Shown here one piece after another: positions 1 through 11,992 of a DNA stretch of 64,000 nucleotides. The notes beneath the pieces are model-generated. The model was given only the letters and a program-made list of their open reading frames with translations. It was not told where the DNA came from and ran no database searches. Positions within the stretch are counted from its first letter, which is position 1. Every line of letters begins with the position of its first letter. Source of the stretch: Neopestalotiopsis rosae (lineage: Eukaryota; Ascomycota; Sordariomycetes; Amphisphaeriales; Sporocadaceae); NCBI GenBank assembly GCA_023078685.1, contig JALGAS010000002.1, positions 7,502,001 to 7,566,000 of the forward strand. The letters are read 5' to 3'. The position numbers and the translations under genes were made by a program.

Positions 1-549
1 TCCGCAGATGATGCGATGGGTCCCAATCCAGTAGGTTCTTGATCGGAGCAGTCCAGGGTTGTAGCTTGTCCGTTTTTAGTGGATAAAAGGCAGAGGGACG
101 CACCTCCAACCACTGAAAAGCGTCGAATCACAGTGGCTGACTCGTCTCGGCGGCCCCCCAGGCCTGAGCTTTAGCCTTGCTCGACCACTGGGCTCATCCT
201 CGCTCGGATCTTTGCTCTCGGATTCTTTTTCTGGTGGGAAGCCTTTCCACGTGGATAACAAAGCGACTTGTTTTCTTTTGTGCGTGCGAGTGTGGTGTAT
301 CGATCGATGTATGTGGTGTATTAGGTTGTGTTGGAGCGTCTCCGTCCTACTGTCGCCCCGCGCGGTCTTGAGTCCTGACCACCTTTTAGTCGCCGACTTT
401 CATCCCCGTCGAATCATTATTGTTATTTTATTGATGACTGTTCCGGGGGTCTGGTTTCCTAGTTTGTTGCACTAGTGGGATGCGTCGCCGTAAACCTTTT
501 GTCCCGCTTTGCCTTTGAGACAGGCTGTGTCTTTGCTTGCAGAACAGTC
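1..549. other. Upstream region of the zinc-cluster regulator
   Basis: No convincing coding sequence is visible here. Short open frames exist on both strands but none has a recognisable domain. The stretch before position 550 is probably promoter and 5' leader of the regulator that starts there. Confidence 0.5.
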
Positions 550-3045
550 ATGGAGATGGAAGACATGAGTCTCGAGGTAGCCGAGAAGGACACGGCGGCA
601 GAGATCGCCGCTGAGGCTGCCGTGGCCGATCCGGCCAACCGGCCTGCAAAACGCTCATCAAACACACGGGTATGTCCAGAGTCTTTATTACTACTTCATG
701 ATACCCTTGACCGCGCACAATGCGCATCTCCGCTACCTAATGAATGGCGTGCTCACTATTGACTATTCAAGACCTGCCAACCATGTCGCTTGAGAAAAGT
801 GAAGTGCCTCATTGGCGACGGGACGTCGTGCGCCAATTGTGAGCGTCTGGGGTTTACATGCTCATTCGCCGACACTTCTCCTCAAGGTGACGGCGAAAAC
901 ACCCAGGTTTCTCTGCCGCGACGGCGAGTGCGACTCGCCTGCATCAATTGCCACTCGAGGAAAGCGCGCTGCAGCGGCGAGACGCCGACTTGTGCGAGAT
1001 GCCAATCTCAGGGCATCGAGTGTGTCTATCGCCCGACAAAACGGTCGGGAGCCGTGGCAGGACAGGCGGGCAATTCCGATCATGAGTCCGTCTCTTCAGA
1101 GCCACCCGAGAAGAGAAGAATGACAAATGAAGATGCATGCGCGAGGAATGGGCGACTTGGGAACAACGACAATGCTGGTATGGCTGTAGGATACAACTCC
1201 TGGCCACCAAATCACGAACCGTTAGCAGACTTCAACAAAGTTGTTCATCAGCGCAATGTGCTAATTAGCAATATAGGAGTATTGTCTTTCCTGACGAAAC
1301 CATCATCACAAGGACATTCAACAACTTCTTCCGTCACATACATCACGTGCCGGTTTTCTCCTTCCTACATCGGGCGTCGCTCATGCAGCGGTATCACGCC
1401 GGGATGATGGACAAGCCACTCTTACTGGCGCTGGTCGGTATCACATCCTTACTCACAGATCTAGGGCCAGGGATGAGGGAATATGGAACCAAGTGCATTG
1501 ATGAGTGCCAGAGGATGATTTTGGCTGATCTGGAAAACCCGTCCACAATTAAGATACAAGCCTTGGTTTTCATCATGAAGCATCGAATGCTCAATCGTCG
1601 TTTCACTGCAGCATTCATGTTGGCATCCTTGGCCGGACGATTCGCCTATGCGCTCCGATTGAATTATGAGAATCCCAACCTCTGCTTTCTTGCTAGGGAA
1701 TCTCGAAGACGATTGATGTGGGCATTTCTAACGATTGATTCCGGCATCAACGGAGGCTACCCCGACTTTACGCTACTACCATCCGAAGCTCTTCACATAC
1801 AATTACCATGCAACGAGCGTAATTTCGAATTTGATCTTCCTCAGGTTACTGGGCATCTAAAGCCGATTCCTACGACTCCATTTCCTGACGATGTTGGGTC
1901 TCTGGCGCTTCACGTTCGATTACTATGGATCAGGAGTCGGATACTCTACTGCACCAAAAATGTGATCGCTATGCCCGAAACCGAATTGGCGGAACTGCCA
2001 AAGCTTGTCGAAGTGCTCGCGCAAGAGCTGAAATTATTCAACGAACATTTGCCAGCGTCGTTCCGGTTCTCCGAAAGCAATCTGCGACTTCGAGCCTATT
2101 CTCCTCGACTGTGCGTCTTCATCATGATCCACATTTGGTTCCGCCAATGCTACTGCGACTTATACCGCATTGTCATGACCGGTCTGAAAGAAGCGCTTCC
2201 TCGCTCGTCGTTGGACAGATTACCACCACAATTCGTGGCTTTGTGCGAACGGCAATGCTATGAGCACGCAATTGCTATGGTGGACATCTTCAGGCTCACA
2301 TTATCATTAGATGGAGGTCTCCCAGTCACAGATCTTGACCTATCAGCGTGTGCTTATCAGTGTGCACGCATGATTTATTTCGCTCACCATATGAATTCCA
2401 ATGAGTTTCAATTAACGGCGGATCAAGTACACGATCATGCGCAAAAGTGCTTACAGATCACACGGCACATGATGCATATACCAGCCGGTCTCGCTATTGT
2501 AAGTCTCTCATCATCATTATCATCTCAGTGCATGAGACTAAATTGTGCTTTAGCATACCGATCTCGAGAAATTGATCTCTCATGGTCTTTCAGCTAGCAC
2601 GACACCGAGTCACCCAGGCAGCCCCGAAGCTGCTCGGATACCACCCAGACAGATCCTCTCACGGCATAACCCAGTACACCAAATGAATGTCGTAGATTAC
2701 AGCGAAATTCCAGCGGCCCAGTCGCCATCGGTGCCCATTCTCTCGCCTCTTAATCACAGCAATATTAGTGGTGGTTCCGACCACCACACGCCTGTATCGC
2801 ATCCAACTCCGTCCACCAGGCCGGTAAACTTTGGCGAAGTGCCAACCTACATCAACGACATGAACATGCCCAAACCAAATCTGCCCCCAGTGGACCCGCC
2901 CGAGGGATTAGATAACAACAACGCTTTTGAAGGTGCAATGGACGGCTTTGACTTCAACTTTGAGTCATTTGGCAACACAGGTCTCGAATCAGTCTCTTGG
3001 TTCTCTCAAGAGTGGCTCAACCAAGACCTTTCGCAGACAGTATGA
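550..3045 (+). CDS. Zn2Cys6 transcription factor with two tandem zinc clusters
   Basis: Probable nuclear regulator, about 760 aa. Proposed exons are 550-669, 772-1220, 1277-2498 and 2554-3045. The first intron (GTATGT...AAG) falls one codon before the first cysteine. Cluster 1 has Cys42, 45, 52, 60, 63 and 70; cluster 2 has Cys97, 100, 107, 114, 117 and 124. Both fit the C-x2-C-x6-C spacing of Gal4-type domains, and a basic linker (PRRRVR) lies between them. The middle part (FNNFFRHIHHVPVFSFLHR, later RRRLMWAFLTID) resembles the fungal-specific transcription factor domain. The tail is rich in Pro, Asn and acidic residues, as in activation regions. The second intron is uncertain: 1221-1276 and 1186-1268 both keep the frame. 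Targets are unknown; no biosynthetic cluster surrounds it. Confidence 0.85.
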
Positions 3046-4291
3046 ATCTATCGCGCCGCTTGTGGAAAATATTTCTAACAGTTCCCCCAGCCCGGCCGCC
3101 AGTTTGTGGAGCCAAGACCACCACAGTATCCGACCTGATTCATGAAGAGTTTCAAAGCTCAAGATATTCTTATATAGAAATTACGACATAACCAGGTGGG
3201 AGAGAGTATTTCCGTCAGATGCATTAAACTTCGAGTCCACCACAGGATCGGTTCTTTCATTGCCCCTACCCCTACCTGGCTTGGCAGAGCAGCAACACGG
3301 AGCCGGATATCATCGTACTAGGAGCCACGCATGATTGAGCAGCCAGGAAAACAATTATGACAGCCCGTGCTATCGCCTTGGGATCTCTTGTCCCTGTGGT
3401 CTGTGGTAGCCGAGGTTGTAGTAACCGGCAGCCGTATTTCAACGAATAATGTCAACAGGCCCGCAGGGAGCCACCGACGCATTAAGCACACAATCTCACA
3501 TCAACCCGTCCGCAGTATGACTTCGAATTTGAGCCTCATTAGTGATTCCGCGTTCTTTGGACACCGGACACAAAAAGCATTGCCTGAGGCGACTTGGCCA
3601 AGCATAGCGATGGTGTGATACCACCCTTGGATGCCTTATGAGCATATCAGTTATATTAGTATCATGCCTGCACACTAGCGTTTGTAGTGAGATATCAGAC
3701 AGTAACTGCTCAACAATGGGATAGATAAAATAGGATGGCACTTTAAGACTGATTCTTCATTGCATCATCTCAAGATTCCACTCGAAATCTTTGAAGAACA
3801 AGTTGATGACAGTCCTCTCCTCATAATTGAGAAGACGGAAAGACAAGGACAATATTGAGATTGACGCAATGTTGGGAATTGCAAAGTGACTATGATTGTT
3901 GCGCAATGATACAGGATTCCTCAGTGACCCCTCTTGAATACCTACATGGACCAACAGCTCTTCGGACATAAAGTGGGGCAAAGCGAGTAATTGATGTTGA
4001 CAACCTTGATGGATGCGAGTTCGAACCTACAAAAGTTCAGACATGAATCTTCCGAGTTCGTCCAAAAGACTTATCAATACAGCTTTTCTCGTCAGAAGTA
4101 AATCGAAAACCTTGGTCTTGCTTTTATTTCTCGTGAGCAGAATGTGTTATAGACATCCATCTTACCCCCTCCGCTAACGTCATACCGATCTTCGTCATAG
4201 CATTCGGTGTCACTCGCAATCAAGACTTTTGACAACACTACCGCAGCGCAACGTACTGAGACTGTATCCAGTCACTTACTGCGTCTCGATC
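3046..4291. other. Intergenic, no gene recognised
   Basis: Only short frames without recognisable domains are present. This stretch probably holds the 3' end of the regulator transcript and the promoter of the 2EXR gene. Confidence 0.5.
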
Positions 4292-5017
4292 ATGATCTCA
4301 AGGAACGACTGCGAAAGCGTCAGTACATCTGTGCTTGCGGAATTCAAGTTTTTTCCGGAGCTACCGGCCGAGCTCAGGGTCCAGATCTGGCGTCAGACGT
4401 TCGAGGCACGTGCATTGGAGCTTCACTACGAGGGCGAGCCGTGGAACCATTTCCTGGCAGCCGATGCGCAATGGCATTCGAGCTGTGGGAACCCAGTCTC
4501 TCTTTCCGTCTCGGCCGAGTCGCGGCGGGAAGCCTTATCCTTTTACACCATTGCCTTGCCCCTGGGCGGTCCCCACGACACTACCCGACGTTTATATATA
4601 AACCCAGCTGTTGATGTACTTGTCATTCTCGGCGCTGATGTGGCCTATGGGCATGTGATGCGTCTATTCTCCGATGTCATGGCAATGGACCCTGCAGGGG
4701 GCGGCCTTAGGCGTCTAGGTCTGACTATCAGTGCCTGGAATCGCGGCTGGGCATCTGCCATTCGGCAACAATCGTTCCAGGCTCCCTTTGGCGATCTCGA
4801 AGAGTTCCTCGTTCTGACATACGGGGAGAGTCGCCCGCCTGTCAAATTTCGCGGCGGGGAGTGTGCGCTAAGGCGCTGCCCCGGTATGAGGCAGTTTTTG
4901 GAATGCACGATAGGGGAAGGATCGACACCACAAGACGGACTCTTATACGAGGGATACAAACATACCCGAAAAGAAATCTTCCACTTGAAATTCATAGGCA
5001 ATGGCTGGACTTGCTGA
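4292..5017 (+). CDS. 2EXR-domain (F-box-like) protein
   Basis: Single-exon protein of 241 aa. Near the N-terminus it carries the 2EXR signature (FKFFPELPAELRVQIW, roughly residues 18-33), a fungal domain related in layout to the F-box: a hydrophobic LP.ELR..IW helix followed by a conserved region (LSVSAESRREALSFY). Proteins of this family are abundant and expanded in filamentous ascomycetes, and their biochemical role is mostly unknown. The open frame extends upstream without a stop, but the first ATG in frame is at 4292 and places the motif at the usual distance from the start. It is transcribed towards the aldolase gene on the opposite strand, with the two stops about 156 bp apart. No partner can be inferred from context. 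Confidence 0.75.
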   Translation: MISRNDCESVSTSVLAEFKFFPELPAELRVQIWRQTFEARALELHYEGEPWNHFLAADAQWHSSCGNPVSLSVSAESRREALSFYTIALPLGGPHDTTRRLYINPAVDVLVILGADVAYGHVMRLFSDVMAMDPAGGGLRRLGLTISAWNRGWASAIRQQSFQAPFGDLEEFLVLTYGESRPPVKFRGGECALRRCPGMRQFLECTIGEGSTPQDGLLYEGYKHTRKEIFHLKFIGNGWTC

Positions 5018-5173
5018 GTGTGAGGTCAGTTAAGTACTCGGGATCCGGCCATTCCTGACTCATGACTCGCCGCAATGGCCATGAATGATTAGACACAAGC
5101 CAAGCTTGAGAGGTCTTATTTGCTCAAGATATATTCAAAATTTACTATAATGACTGACGAACTTGGAGGAACC

Positions 5174-6373
5174 TTACTGCTGCTTGATACAAGATGCGAC
5201 TTGGGCCTTTGTTTCTTGAAAACTCTGCCCCAATGAAGCCAACTTGACGATATCAGCATCGAAACTAATCACTAAAAACAGGAGACAGAATAAGTTAGCG
5301 TATCTGAAAGTTGGATAGATAAAGATTCAAACAAATAAGACGAGACAAGGAAGAAATATCGAGGACTTACACGAGTAACCTTGGTCCGCTTTCTGCTTCA
5401 CAGCGGGCCCAAAGCCAAATCCACCGCGTGGCTTATTATGCTTATGTAATGTTTCCGTAAACTTCTTTTCTGCCTCAATCCACTCCGGCTCATCGCCGCC
5501 CACTGTTCGCATGATATTAGCACATATTTCGCATCTTTGTATTCCGCAACGTCTTGGGTAATTTAAAGAAATTGCTTACTCCCCATGTTTGCAGGTAGAT
5601 TCATGCTGACGCGGCAGTCCAGCGAGCCCAACCAGACTATGTCGACATCTGGACATTCGGTAAGCATAGCGTCAAGGTTATTAATACCTTCGAGCGTCTC
5701 AATCTGTATCATGATGGCAGCCTGATTGTTGACCGACTTGTGTAGGTCATCGCCGAGCATGGGCATGTCCGTTACACCTGGAAGCAATCGGAAAGGCGGC
5801 GCAGAGCGAGTGCCATTCTGTTTAGTACCGTATTTGGCCGCTGAAGTTACGTGCTTGCATTGCGCCACGGTATCGACTTGCGGAACAACAATACTGGCTC
5901 CACAGTCTAACGCGTAACCGATAGCTGCGTGATCGTGACCAGGAACCCTTTGATGAGAAGTTAATGCCAGTTCGAGATATAAGAGACGAGACTTGGCCAG
6001 CACTTACCGAACAAATGGGATTGTCTTGCCACCAGACATGAACATGGTCTCGTGGACCATCTGACAGTTCTCAGTTTCAATAAGGGATGGTTATGCAAGT
6101 AGAACCTCAACGTACTGTGGTCATAGTCTCAACATTACAAGAAGTATGTTCCCAGTCTATCCATACGGCATCAAAGCCGAATGGAGCCAATAGTCGTGCC
6201 AACGGTACTGAACTTAAACCATAATAAACGCAAAGAATTGGACCAATCTTCCTCTCGTGGGCATCTCGGACGGCCTGCCTGGCATTGTGAGGCTGGAAAA
6301 GTGAGGGTGCTGCATACGCAGCCATTCCTTGGTCTTGGGTTTGCTTGGGGTCGTTCACTGTGCTTGATCCCAT
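5174..6373 (-). CDS. HpcH/HpaI aldolase (citrate lyase beta-like) family protein
   Basis: Five exons on the minus strand: 6116-6373, 6008-6060, 5580-5947, 5371-5502 and 5174-5271. They join in frame to 302 aa. The family cleaves or forms C-C bonds of 2-keto-acid aldol substrates with a divalent metal. Family blocks seen in order are [15 protein letters not shown] (D73, E75, H76), [38 protein letters not shown] and a metal-binding region reading [14 protein letters not shown]. The usual last block is G-x-x-D-L-S, so L-S is replaced by C-R here. All four introns have GT..AG ends. There is no obvious targeting signal. It may act in aromatic or sugar-acid catabolism; the 2-hydroxyacid dehydrogenase about 4 kb away could act on related keto acids, but that link is only inference. 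Confidence 0.85.
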
Positions 6374-8189
6374 CTTATCACAATTGATTGTCAATGGTGG
6401 TATTCGATGAAATTGTTGTCTAGGGCTAAGCAAACACTGCGAGTTGTGTGTATGAGGAGCTCATGAATGACAAGTGTTGTAGCAGGATCCCACATATACT
6501 TATAATATTGAAATCTATACTGTCGTCACGGTCTAGTGCTCGCTCTGACGTAACTTCTGCAGTCATGGGAGATAAGTGGTGTTAAGGAGTATATCCAGAA
6601 TATGGCTCAAAGTAAGCCCTTGTAGTATAGAGAAAGTTGCTAGGTCACTTGGCGGTCTTTTCTTTTTGTCTTGGAATAACATACGAGACACTTTCTTGAG
6701 TGTACCAGTCAAAATTAGCCACGCCAGCCCACTTCAATGTTGGTGCTCACGGTCAACATTTAGGCCTGGCCGGACTTTAGCTTGGTGCCATACCTGTAAC
6801 GTACCAGAGTGCCTTGGCCTGGATAATGTTGGGCATACGAAAGATGCATATAAAGGTCCGGTGGTTATCGCTGGAGTTATAGCCCCGGGCCAAGGAATTA
6901 AAAGATGTAGCCCACAGTGTGATATGCAACCCCTAGATGGTGTCAATATCAGTAGATTGTTATGTAGAGAACGGTTGTATCAAGATGAGCACATTGGCGC
7001 TGCTCGGTTGTGCACTAGGTTAACGTGTGCAGACTCGCACGCTAGACCTTCACACAAGATGAGAGTCCTTTTCCTCTTACACAACAAAACCCAATCTCTC
7101 GAGTGAAACGCTTCACTACATACAAAAGTCTGTTCTGGTGATATTTTGCGGGTTTCCCTGTAAATATTAATCCTTGTTGATGCCCTTGTTTCAAACAATG
7201 TGATTATGGTCACAATGAGGCGCGGTGTTGGTAATGCGGAAAGCTGTACTACAGTAGAATACATGTAAGCCTTAGATGTTTTAGCACACGGCCGCTAATA
7301 AACAGCGCTTACCGTCTAAATCTAAATCGGTATCCACTTGTATATGCAGACTTCGGGGCAAAGAGCAGACTAAATGCGATCACCCGGAGATAAGAGAGCA
7401 ACCGATGGTTTATAATCTGATCCATGGTAGATCCTAGGCGGAGAGGAACCCTTGTTTCTCAGCTTTGGAGACATGGGGCAGAATCCAGAAACGGTGGCTA
7501 ATACCACGGGCGTGGCCTGGATTGAAACTTGGGCAAATTTCGTTGCCGAACTATCTCCTTTACGCAGGCTGAGTCTGCAGCTTTCTCTCCAGTATCACTC
7601 AAACTTAATCCATTGTCAGCTTATGTCATACAACGTAAGCCGTCAGAGGAACACTTTAAATTATTACTACAGAAAACCTTGATATGCCCAGGCGGCAGTA
7701 GTTGAAGTCTACTTGAATGCACCATGCAGGGAGTGCGGATGCAATAACAAATATTGCTTGTAATGATTGATCGTTTTCTCACGGGACTCTTCTTCCATTT
7801 TCTCTTCAGTGTTGTCCGAATACACTTCATCGGTTGAGATCAACATCAAGTAGACCAGGCGACCATACTGCCTGCCAGCCGGTCGAGTGGGTTGGGCACT
7901 TGCCTGAGGAAGACATCTTGAACACAATAGTTTGCGGCACAGTCACAAGTGATAATCAAATGGGCTTGAAACGTCCCATACCTTGTACTCTTGAATGGAT
8001 TCAGATCCGAGATAAACTTGGATCAATGCATCAGCCTCCGAATTTATCAATATTACCGTCGACGATGAGACATACTGGCCTACTCTCCACAAGGTCAACC
8101 CTTGACTTACCAAAAAATCATATCTGGACACAATAGCCGCTGAATGCTCTTCATTAGTGACCCGAACGGGTATGACTCACTTGATCAAG
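6374..8189. other. Intergenic, no gene recognised
   Basis: This is the promoter side of the aldolase gene. Further downstream only short frames occur (for example 6576-7106 and 7452-7682), with no recognisable domain and no consistent exon structure. Confidence 0.5.
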
Positions 8190-8850
8190 ACTTGATCGCC
8201 TAGAGAAGAATTTGAGCCACTACCGAGCAAACGGGCAGAATAGACGCCCTTCAGAAGCTCCTGGTTGATGTGCCACATCTACTGGACATGATGTGGACGG
8301 CGGCTCTCAAGTGAAGGCGGCATCTCATAAAAACGTTCTTAATCAGGGCGCCCAGCCAAATACCAACATGGCAGATGGTGATGATCTATCACTCGTACCC
8401 CCAAATGTATCTGCGGCACATGGTACTATGGACTGTGTCAAGATCTTCATCGAGGAAGTCCACCTGACACCTGACACCTGACACACTTGACGACTTGGGC
8501 GGTACGTCTCTTATGCGTGCTTGCTTCTAGAGTCAGCCAGAAATTGTCCAATAACTCATTCGCCAGAGAGCTGACCTGACCGTTAGACAAACACCCTATG
8601 AGGAGCACAACCCAGGCACAGATGCATTCGAATTTGCTGCTGGACCAGCTGCGTTGCTTGTGCCAATGCTCTCTTGCTCAAGGCACAGGACTTGGAGATT
8701 GATACCTCTGGTTTGGCAACGTCTTTGGCACTTGAAGTGGCTGATCATAGCAAGGGGCTTGACATGCTTGATCTCGTTCTTGAGCTTGGCAAGTATCCTC
8801 GAGTGGGCCGCGGACGAACTGATGAGACCAGTGCTATGGTCTAGATGGAC
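8190..8850 (+). pseudogene. Possible decayed ankyrin-repeat gene fragment
   Basis: Several short plus-strand stretches in different frames resemble ankyrin units. Around 8196-8300 a frame reads like DALQKLLVDVPHLLDMMWTA. Around 8310-8460 another reads NVLNQGAQPNT followed by SAAHGTMDCVKIFIE, close to the ankyrin pattern GA-x-x-N ... AA-x-x-G-x-x-x-x-V-x-x-L-L. Near 8690-8790 a third reads ALEVADHSKGLDMLDLVLELG. Stops and frame changes separate them and no start codon or splice pattern rescues a full protein. Ankyrin proteins are numerous and often decayed in filamentous fungi. The similarity is weak, so this could be chance. Confidence 0.3.
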
Positions 8851-10339
8851 TTAGAAAAGATTGCGATTGAACATGCATTCTGTCGAGCTCCAACTATAGG
8901 ACGATTGAAAATCTGAAAACCCTCCTCCTATACATTGAGAGCCGAGACCTCGATGATGGGCATTATGACTGGTACGTGCTCAAGGATCATACTGTGCCCG
9001 CCCATCCTGAACGGTATTCTAGCATGTGTTCAGTGTAGCAGCGGGGAGAATTAAGCACTGCTGGGATCTCTGGGGAAAATCTCATTGAGACCCAGCTCTC
9101 GACTCTTGTCATTTGACTTTCGATAACGACGCGATGAGATACTTGGGGACGTGTTTCTCTGGGGTTGTCGATTTCGCTCCCTCTTTGTTCTGCAACTGCT
9201 TTCCGCGGAGTTTGGAATGCCAACGTCGACCATTTATCGCACACCGTACCCCTGATAATGACGTCCAGTCTTGCTCTCGCCGCTGGTGGATGTCACGATG
9301 AGGGGGTGGACTGGCTGTTTCATGAGCATGCAGGGTCGATCAACATTCACCCAGGAAACGGAAAGTTTGTGCATGGGACTTGGATAGCTAAATGGCACGG
9401 GCACACCAGGGCCGCGAGAAAGCTAATCAGCTATGCCGGACTGATATCTGAGCTGGATGATGCTATCGTTACAGCTCAGAAAACTAACCTTGCCGTCGTA
9501 ATAATGGCCTCGGCAGCCTACAGGGCCCCGGCTAAGCTATATCCAGATGTGAAATGGGCCGAGCTCTACGGGGAGATAGACGGCAGAGGGAAAAAAGTAG
9601 CAAGATACAGGATGTGCAGGGTACCCAAATAGCGTGTTTGATTTTGACGGTTGACGATGACGAGTCAAAGTGGTAGAGGGAGCTTGAGTTCCGCAAATCT
9701 GACGAAGATCTGATGGCGAAGGAGACGAATGGAAGAAAGTGCAACCAACTCTTCTGAGCGAAGTGCACTTTTGCGACATCAAATTTCCCTTTTTGTAGGC
9801 AATCTGTTGAGATAGCCGACTTGACACTTGCAATCATTTGCGCCTGCCTCAACAGTATATAGAGTTTCAATAATACTAATGGCTCTGCCAAAATTAAGGT
9901 ACCGAAAGACCCTTTGATGCTGAATGACTTTTCACTGCTGATCAGAAAAGCAAAGATATGCGAGCAACGAGTAAACGTTTCGCAGAATCAATATGCCTCT
10001 GCCCCTGGTCCGTCAAGTGAAAGACAATTGGGCGGTGAGGCGCAGGCTGAAATTGGCCGTTGTATTTCCTTGTGAGTTATCGGGCCATGCATGCGTCATA
10101 TTGGGCCCAATGTTGATCTATCTCCCGTAAGTACATGGTAGCTACTCAATAAGTGTTGGACCTTGTCTTGTGCCCGCATGGAAACACCTCGAGCCCCAAC
10201 CTGGGTCGTCTCCCGTTTGCTCGGACAACTTGCTCCATGATAGAAGCTTTTGAGCTTGACAGTCGATTGACGGAAATACATACCTATACACTGGCTTGCT
10301 CTCAAGGGGCAAGAAGAGGTACAATCTCAAGAAAACCAA
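8851..10339. other. Intergenic, no gene supported
   Basis: A frame at 9165-9632 (155 codons, no early ATG) has no recognised domain. The final part before 10340 is probably the promoter of the dehydrogenase. Confidence 0.4.
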
Positions 10340-11708
10340 ATGGCAGAGCCAGTCAACACACCCATGCCTCCGGGCACCCCAATTAGTGCGACCCCGCGCT
10401 CCGGTTCCCCAGCGCCGCCAATACCCCCGGTCTTTGCTACTGTTTCTTCCTCGCTAACAAGACCGATCGTCTTGCACATCGGCGACCCCGTCAAATATAA
10501 CCCGGACACCTTTTCGCTTTTCTCGTCACTTTTCACAGTTGTGCAGCCGACAGAGTTGGAGCGCCAGCGACCCGAATTCATTCGTGCCCTGAAAGAAAAG
10601 CGATGGGGTGACTTTGCCGCCATCTTCCGCCCATTTTGGGGCACCGGCGGGGAGATGGGGCGATGGGACGAGGAGTTGATTTCCCTGCTGCCGCCCAGCC
10701 TTCGCATCTTTGCGAGTGCCGGCGCAGGCTTTGATGTGAGTAGATTTAGACAAATCCTCTTACATCCCCTCAGCGATGTGTATCTTGGTCTAGTTTGAGG
10801 AACAGCTTCAACATTAGCCGTCCAGGCTATTACAAGGATATACTATTTCCAGATCAATGGATCATGTCCAAGAAACCTCGTGTGCTTTTCTCAGATATCT
10901 AGCCAATATCAGAATAACAAAGTCTGACCTGATCATCTTCTAGTGGGCAGATACCAAATTGCTCGCTGAGCGTGGCATTATATACTGTAATGGTGGTCTT
11001 GCTGCCGCCGAAGCCGTGGCAGATTTTGCGGTGGCCATGATCATTTCAACGTTTCGCGCGCTACCATACAACATTTCATCGGCAAGCAGCGGCGACGTAC
11101 AGCTGTTCCAGACGTGCCACGAGATGGCAACAGCGCGCAGCCGAAACCTGAGATCGCAGACACTGGGCTTAGTCGGACTGGGAAACATTGGACAGCAGAT
11201 CGCACGGCGAATGGGCGCAGGTTTTGAAATGGATATACTCTACTATGACGTCGAACGTAAGGCGACTGAAGTGGAAGGGCGCTTAAAGGCACGATTCTGC
11301 GCCAACCTAGAGGAGCTTTGTAAAGCGAGCGACTGTGTAGTTCTCTGTGCTCCATCTGGTAGTGGTAACGCACTTATTGACGAGAGGACTTTGAAATGCT
11401 TCAAACCTGGATCTCGACTTGTCAATGTTGCGCGCGGAAGCCTGGTCGATGAGGAAGCGCTCGCGGATGCCCTAGAGCAGGGACAGCTAAGCAGTATCGC
11501 TCTGGATGTCCATGCTCATGAGCCCAAGGTTCACAAGAGGCTGAGGGCGCTTGCGAGCGACAGGGCATTACTAACTTGCCATAATGCTGGTGGCACTGTC
11601 GAGACACACGTTGGCTTTGAAGAATTGGCGATGCGAAACATTATATCAGTATTGAGCGGGAAGCAGCCCATTACGCCGGTGAACCTACACTGGCTCAAGA
11701 AAGACTGA
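10340..11708 (+). CDS. D-isomer-specific 2-hydroxyacid dehydrogenase (hydroxypyruvate/glyoxylate reductase type)
   Basis: NAD(P)-dependent oxidoreductase that interconverts 2-keto and D-2-hydroxy acids. Exons 10340-10735 and 10944-11708 join in phase 0 to 386 aa across a 208-nt intron (GTGAGT...TCTAG). The N-terminal catalytic half ends with FASAGAGFD joined to WADTKLLAERGI, matching the family block before the substrate site. The Rossmann motif is LGLVGLGNIGQQIARRMGA. The catalytic residues are visible as Arg in NVARGSLVDEEAL, Glu in HAHEP and His in TCHNAGG, so the enzyme should be active. About 30 Pro/Ser-rich N-terminal residues precede the first strand. The start at 10340 is the first ATG in frame. 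Exact substrate cannot be read from sequence. Confidence 0.9.
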
Positions 11709-11992
11709 GGGGTCGAGTTCGTTGTGAGATTTCTTGGAAGACACGACTGCAAATAGAATGATACGCAGGATACCAATCGTAGGTCAAATGGATCACCATC
11801 TTGACTATGTTGCCATGAGACTTTGAAGTACTAATTCAGTGACATAATTTATTGTCTGGGCTCACGCACAAGTGATTTTCCCCATTCAATGCAGTATTCA
11901 AGCCATGCCCCGAGACATTCTTCCAGCGCCTATGCTAAATAGAAAAATATTGTTCAAGTATACCCCCCCATCTCGATACTATTAGGATCGTC

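Noticed and set aside
4010..4045. tRNA-like B box (GAGTTCGAACCTAC)
   Set aside because: The flanks do not form a T stem and no A box or acceptor stem could be found upstream.
6576..7106. 176-codon plus-strand frame
   Set aside because: Composition is like random translation, with many Cys/Trp/His residues and no domain; it lies in the aldolase promoter side.
7834..8136. 100-codon plus-strand frame
   Set aside because: No domain, no splice partner, and frames on both strands are equally open.
9165..9632. 155-codon plus-strand frame as a gene
   Set aside because: No ATG near the start, no recognisable domain, and no conserved-looking composition.
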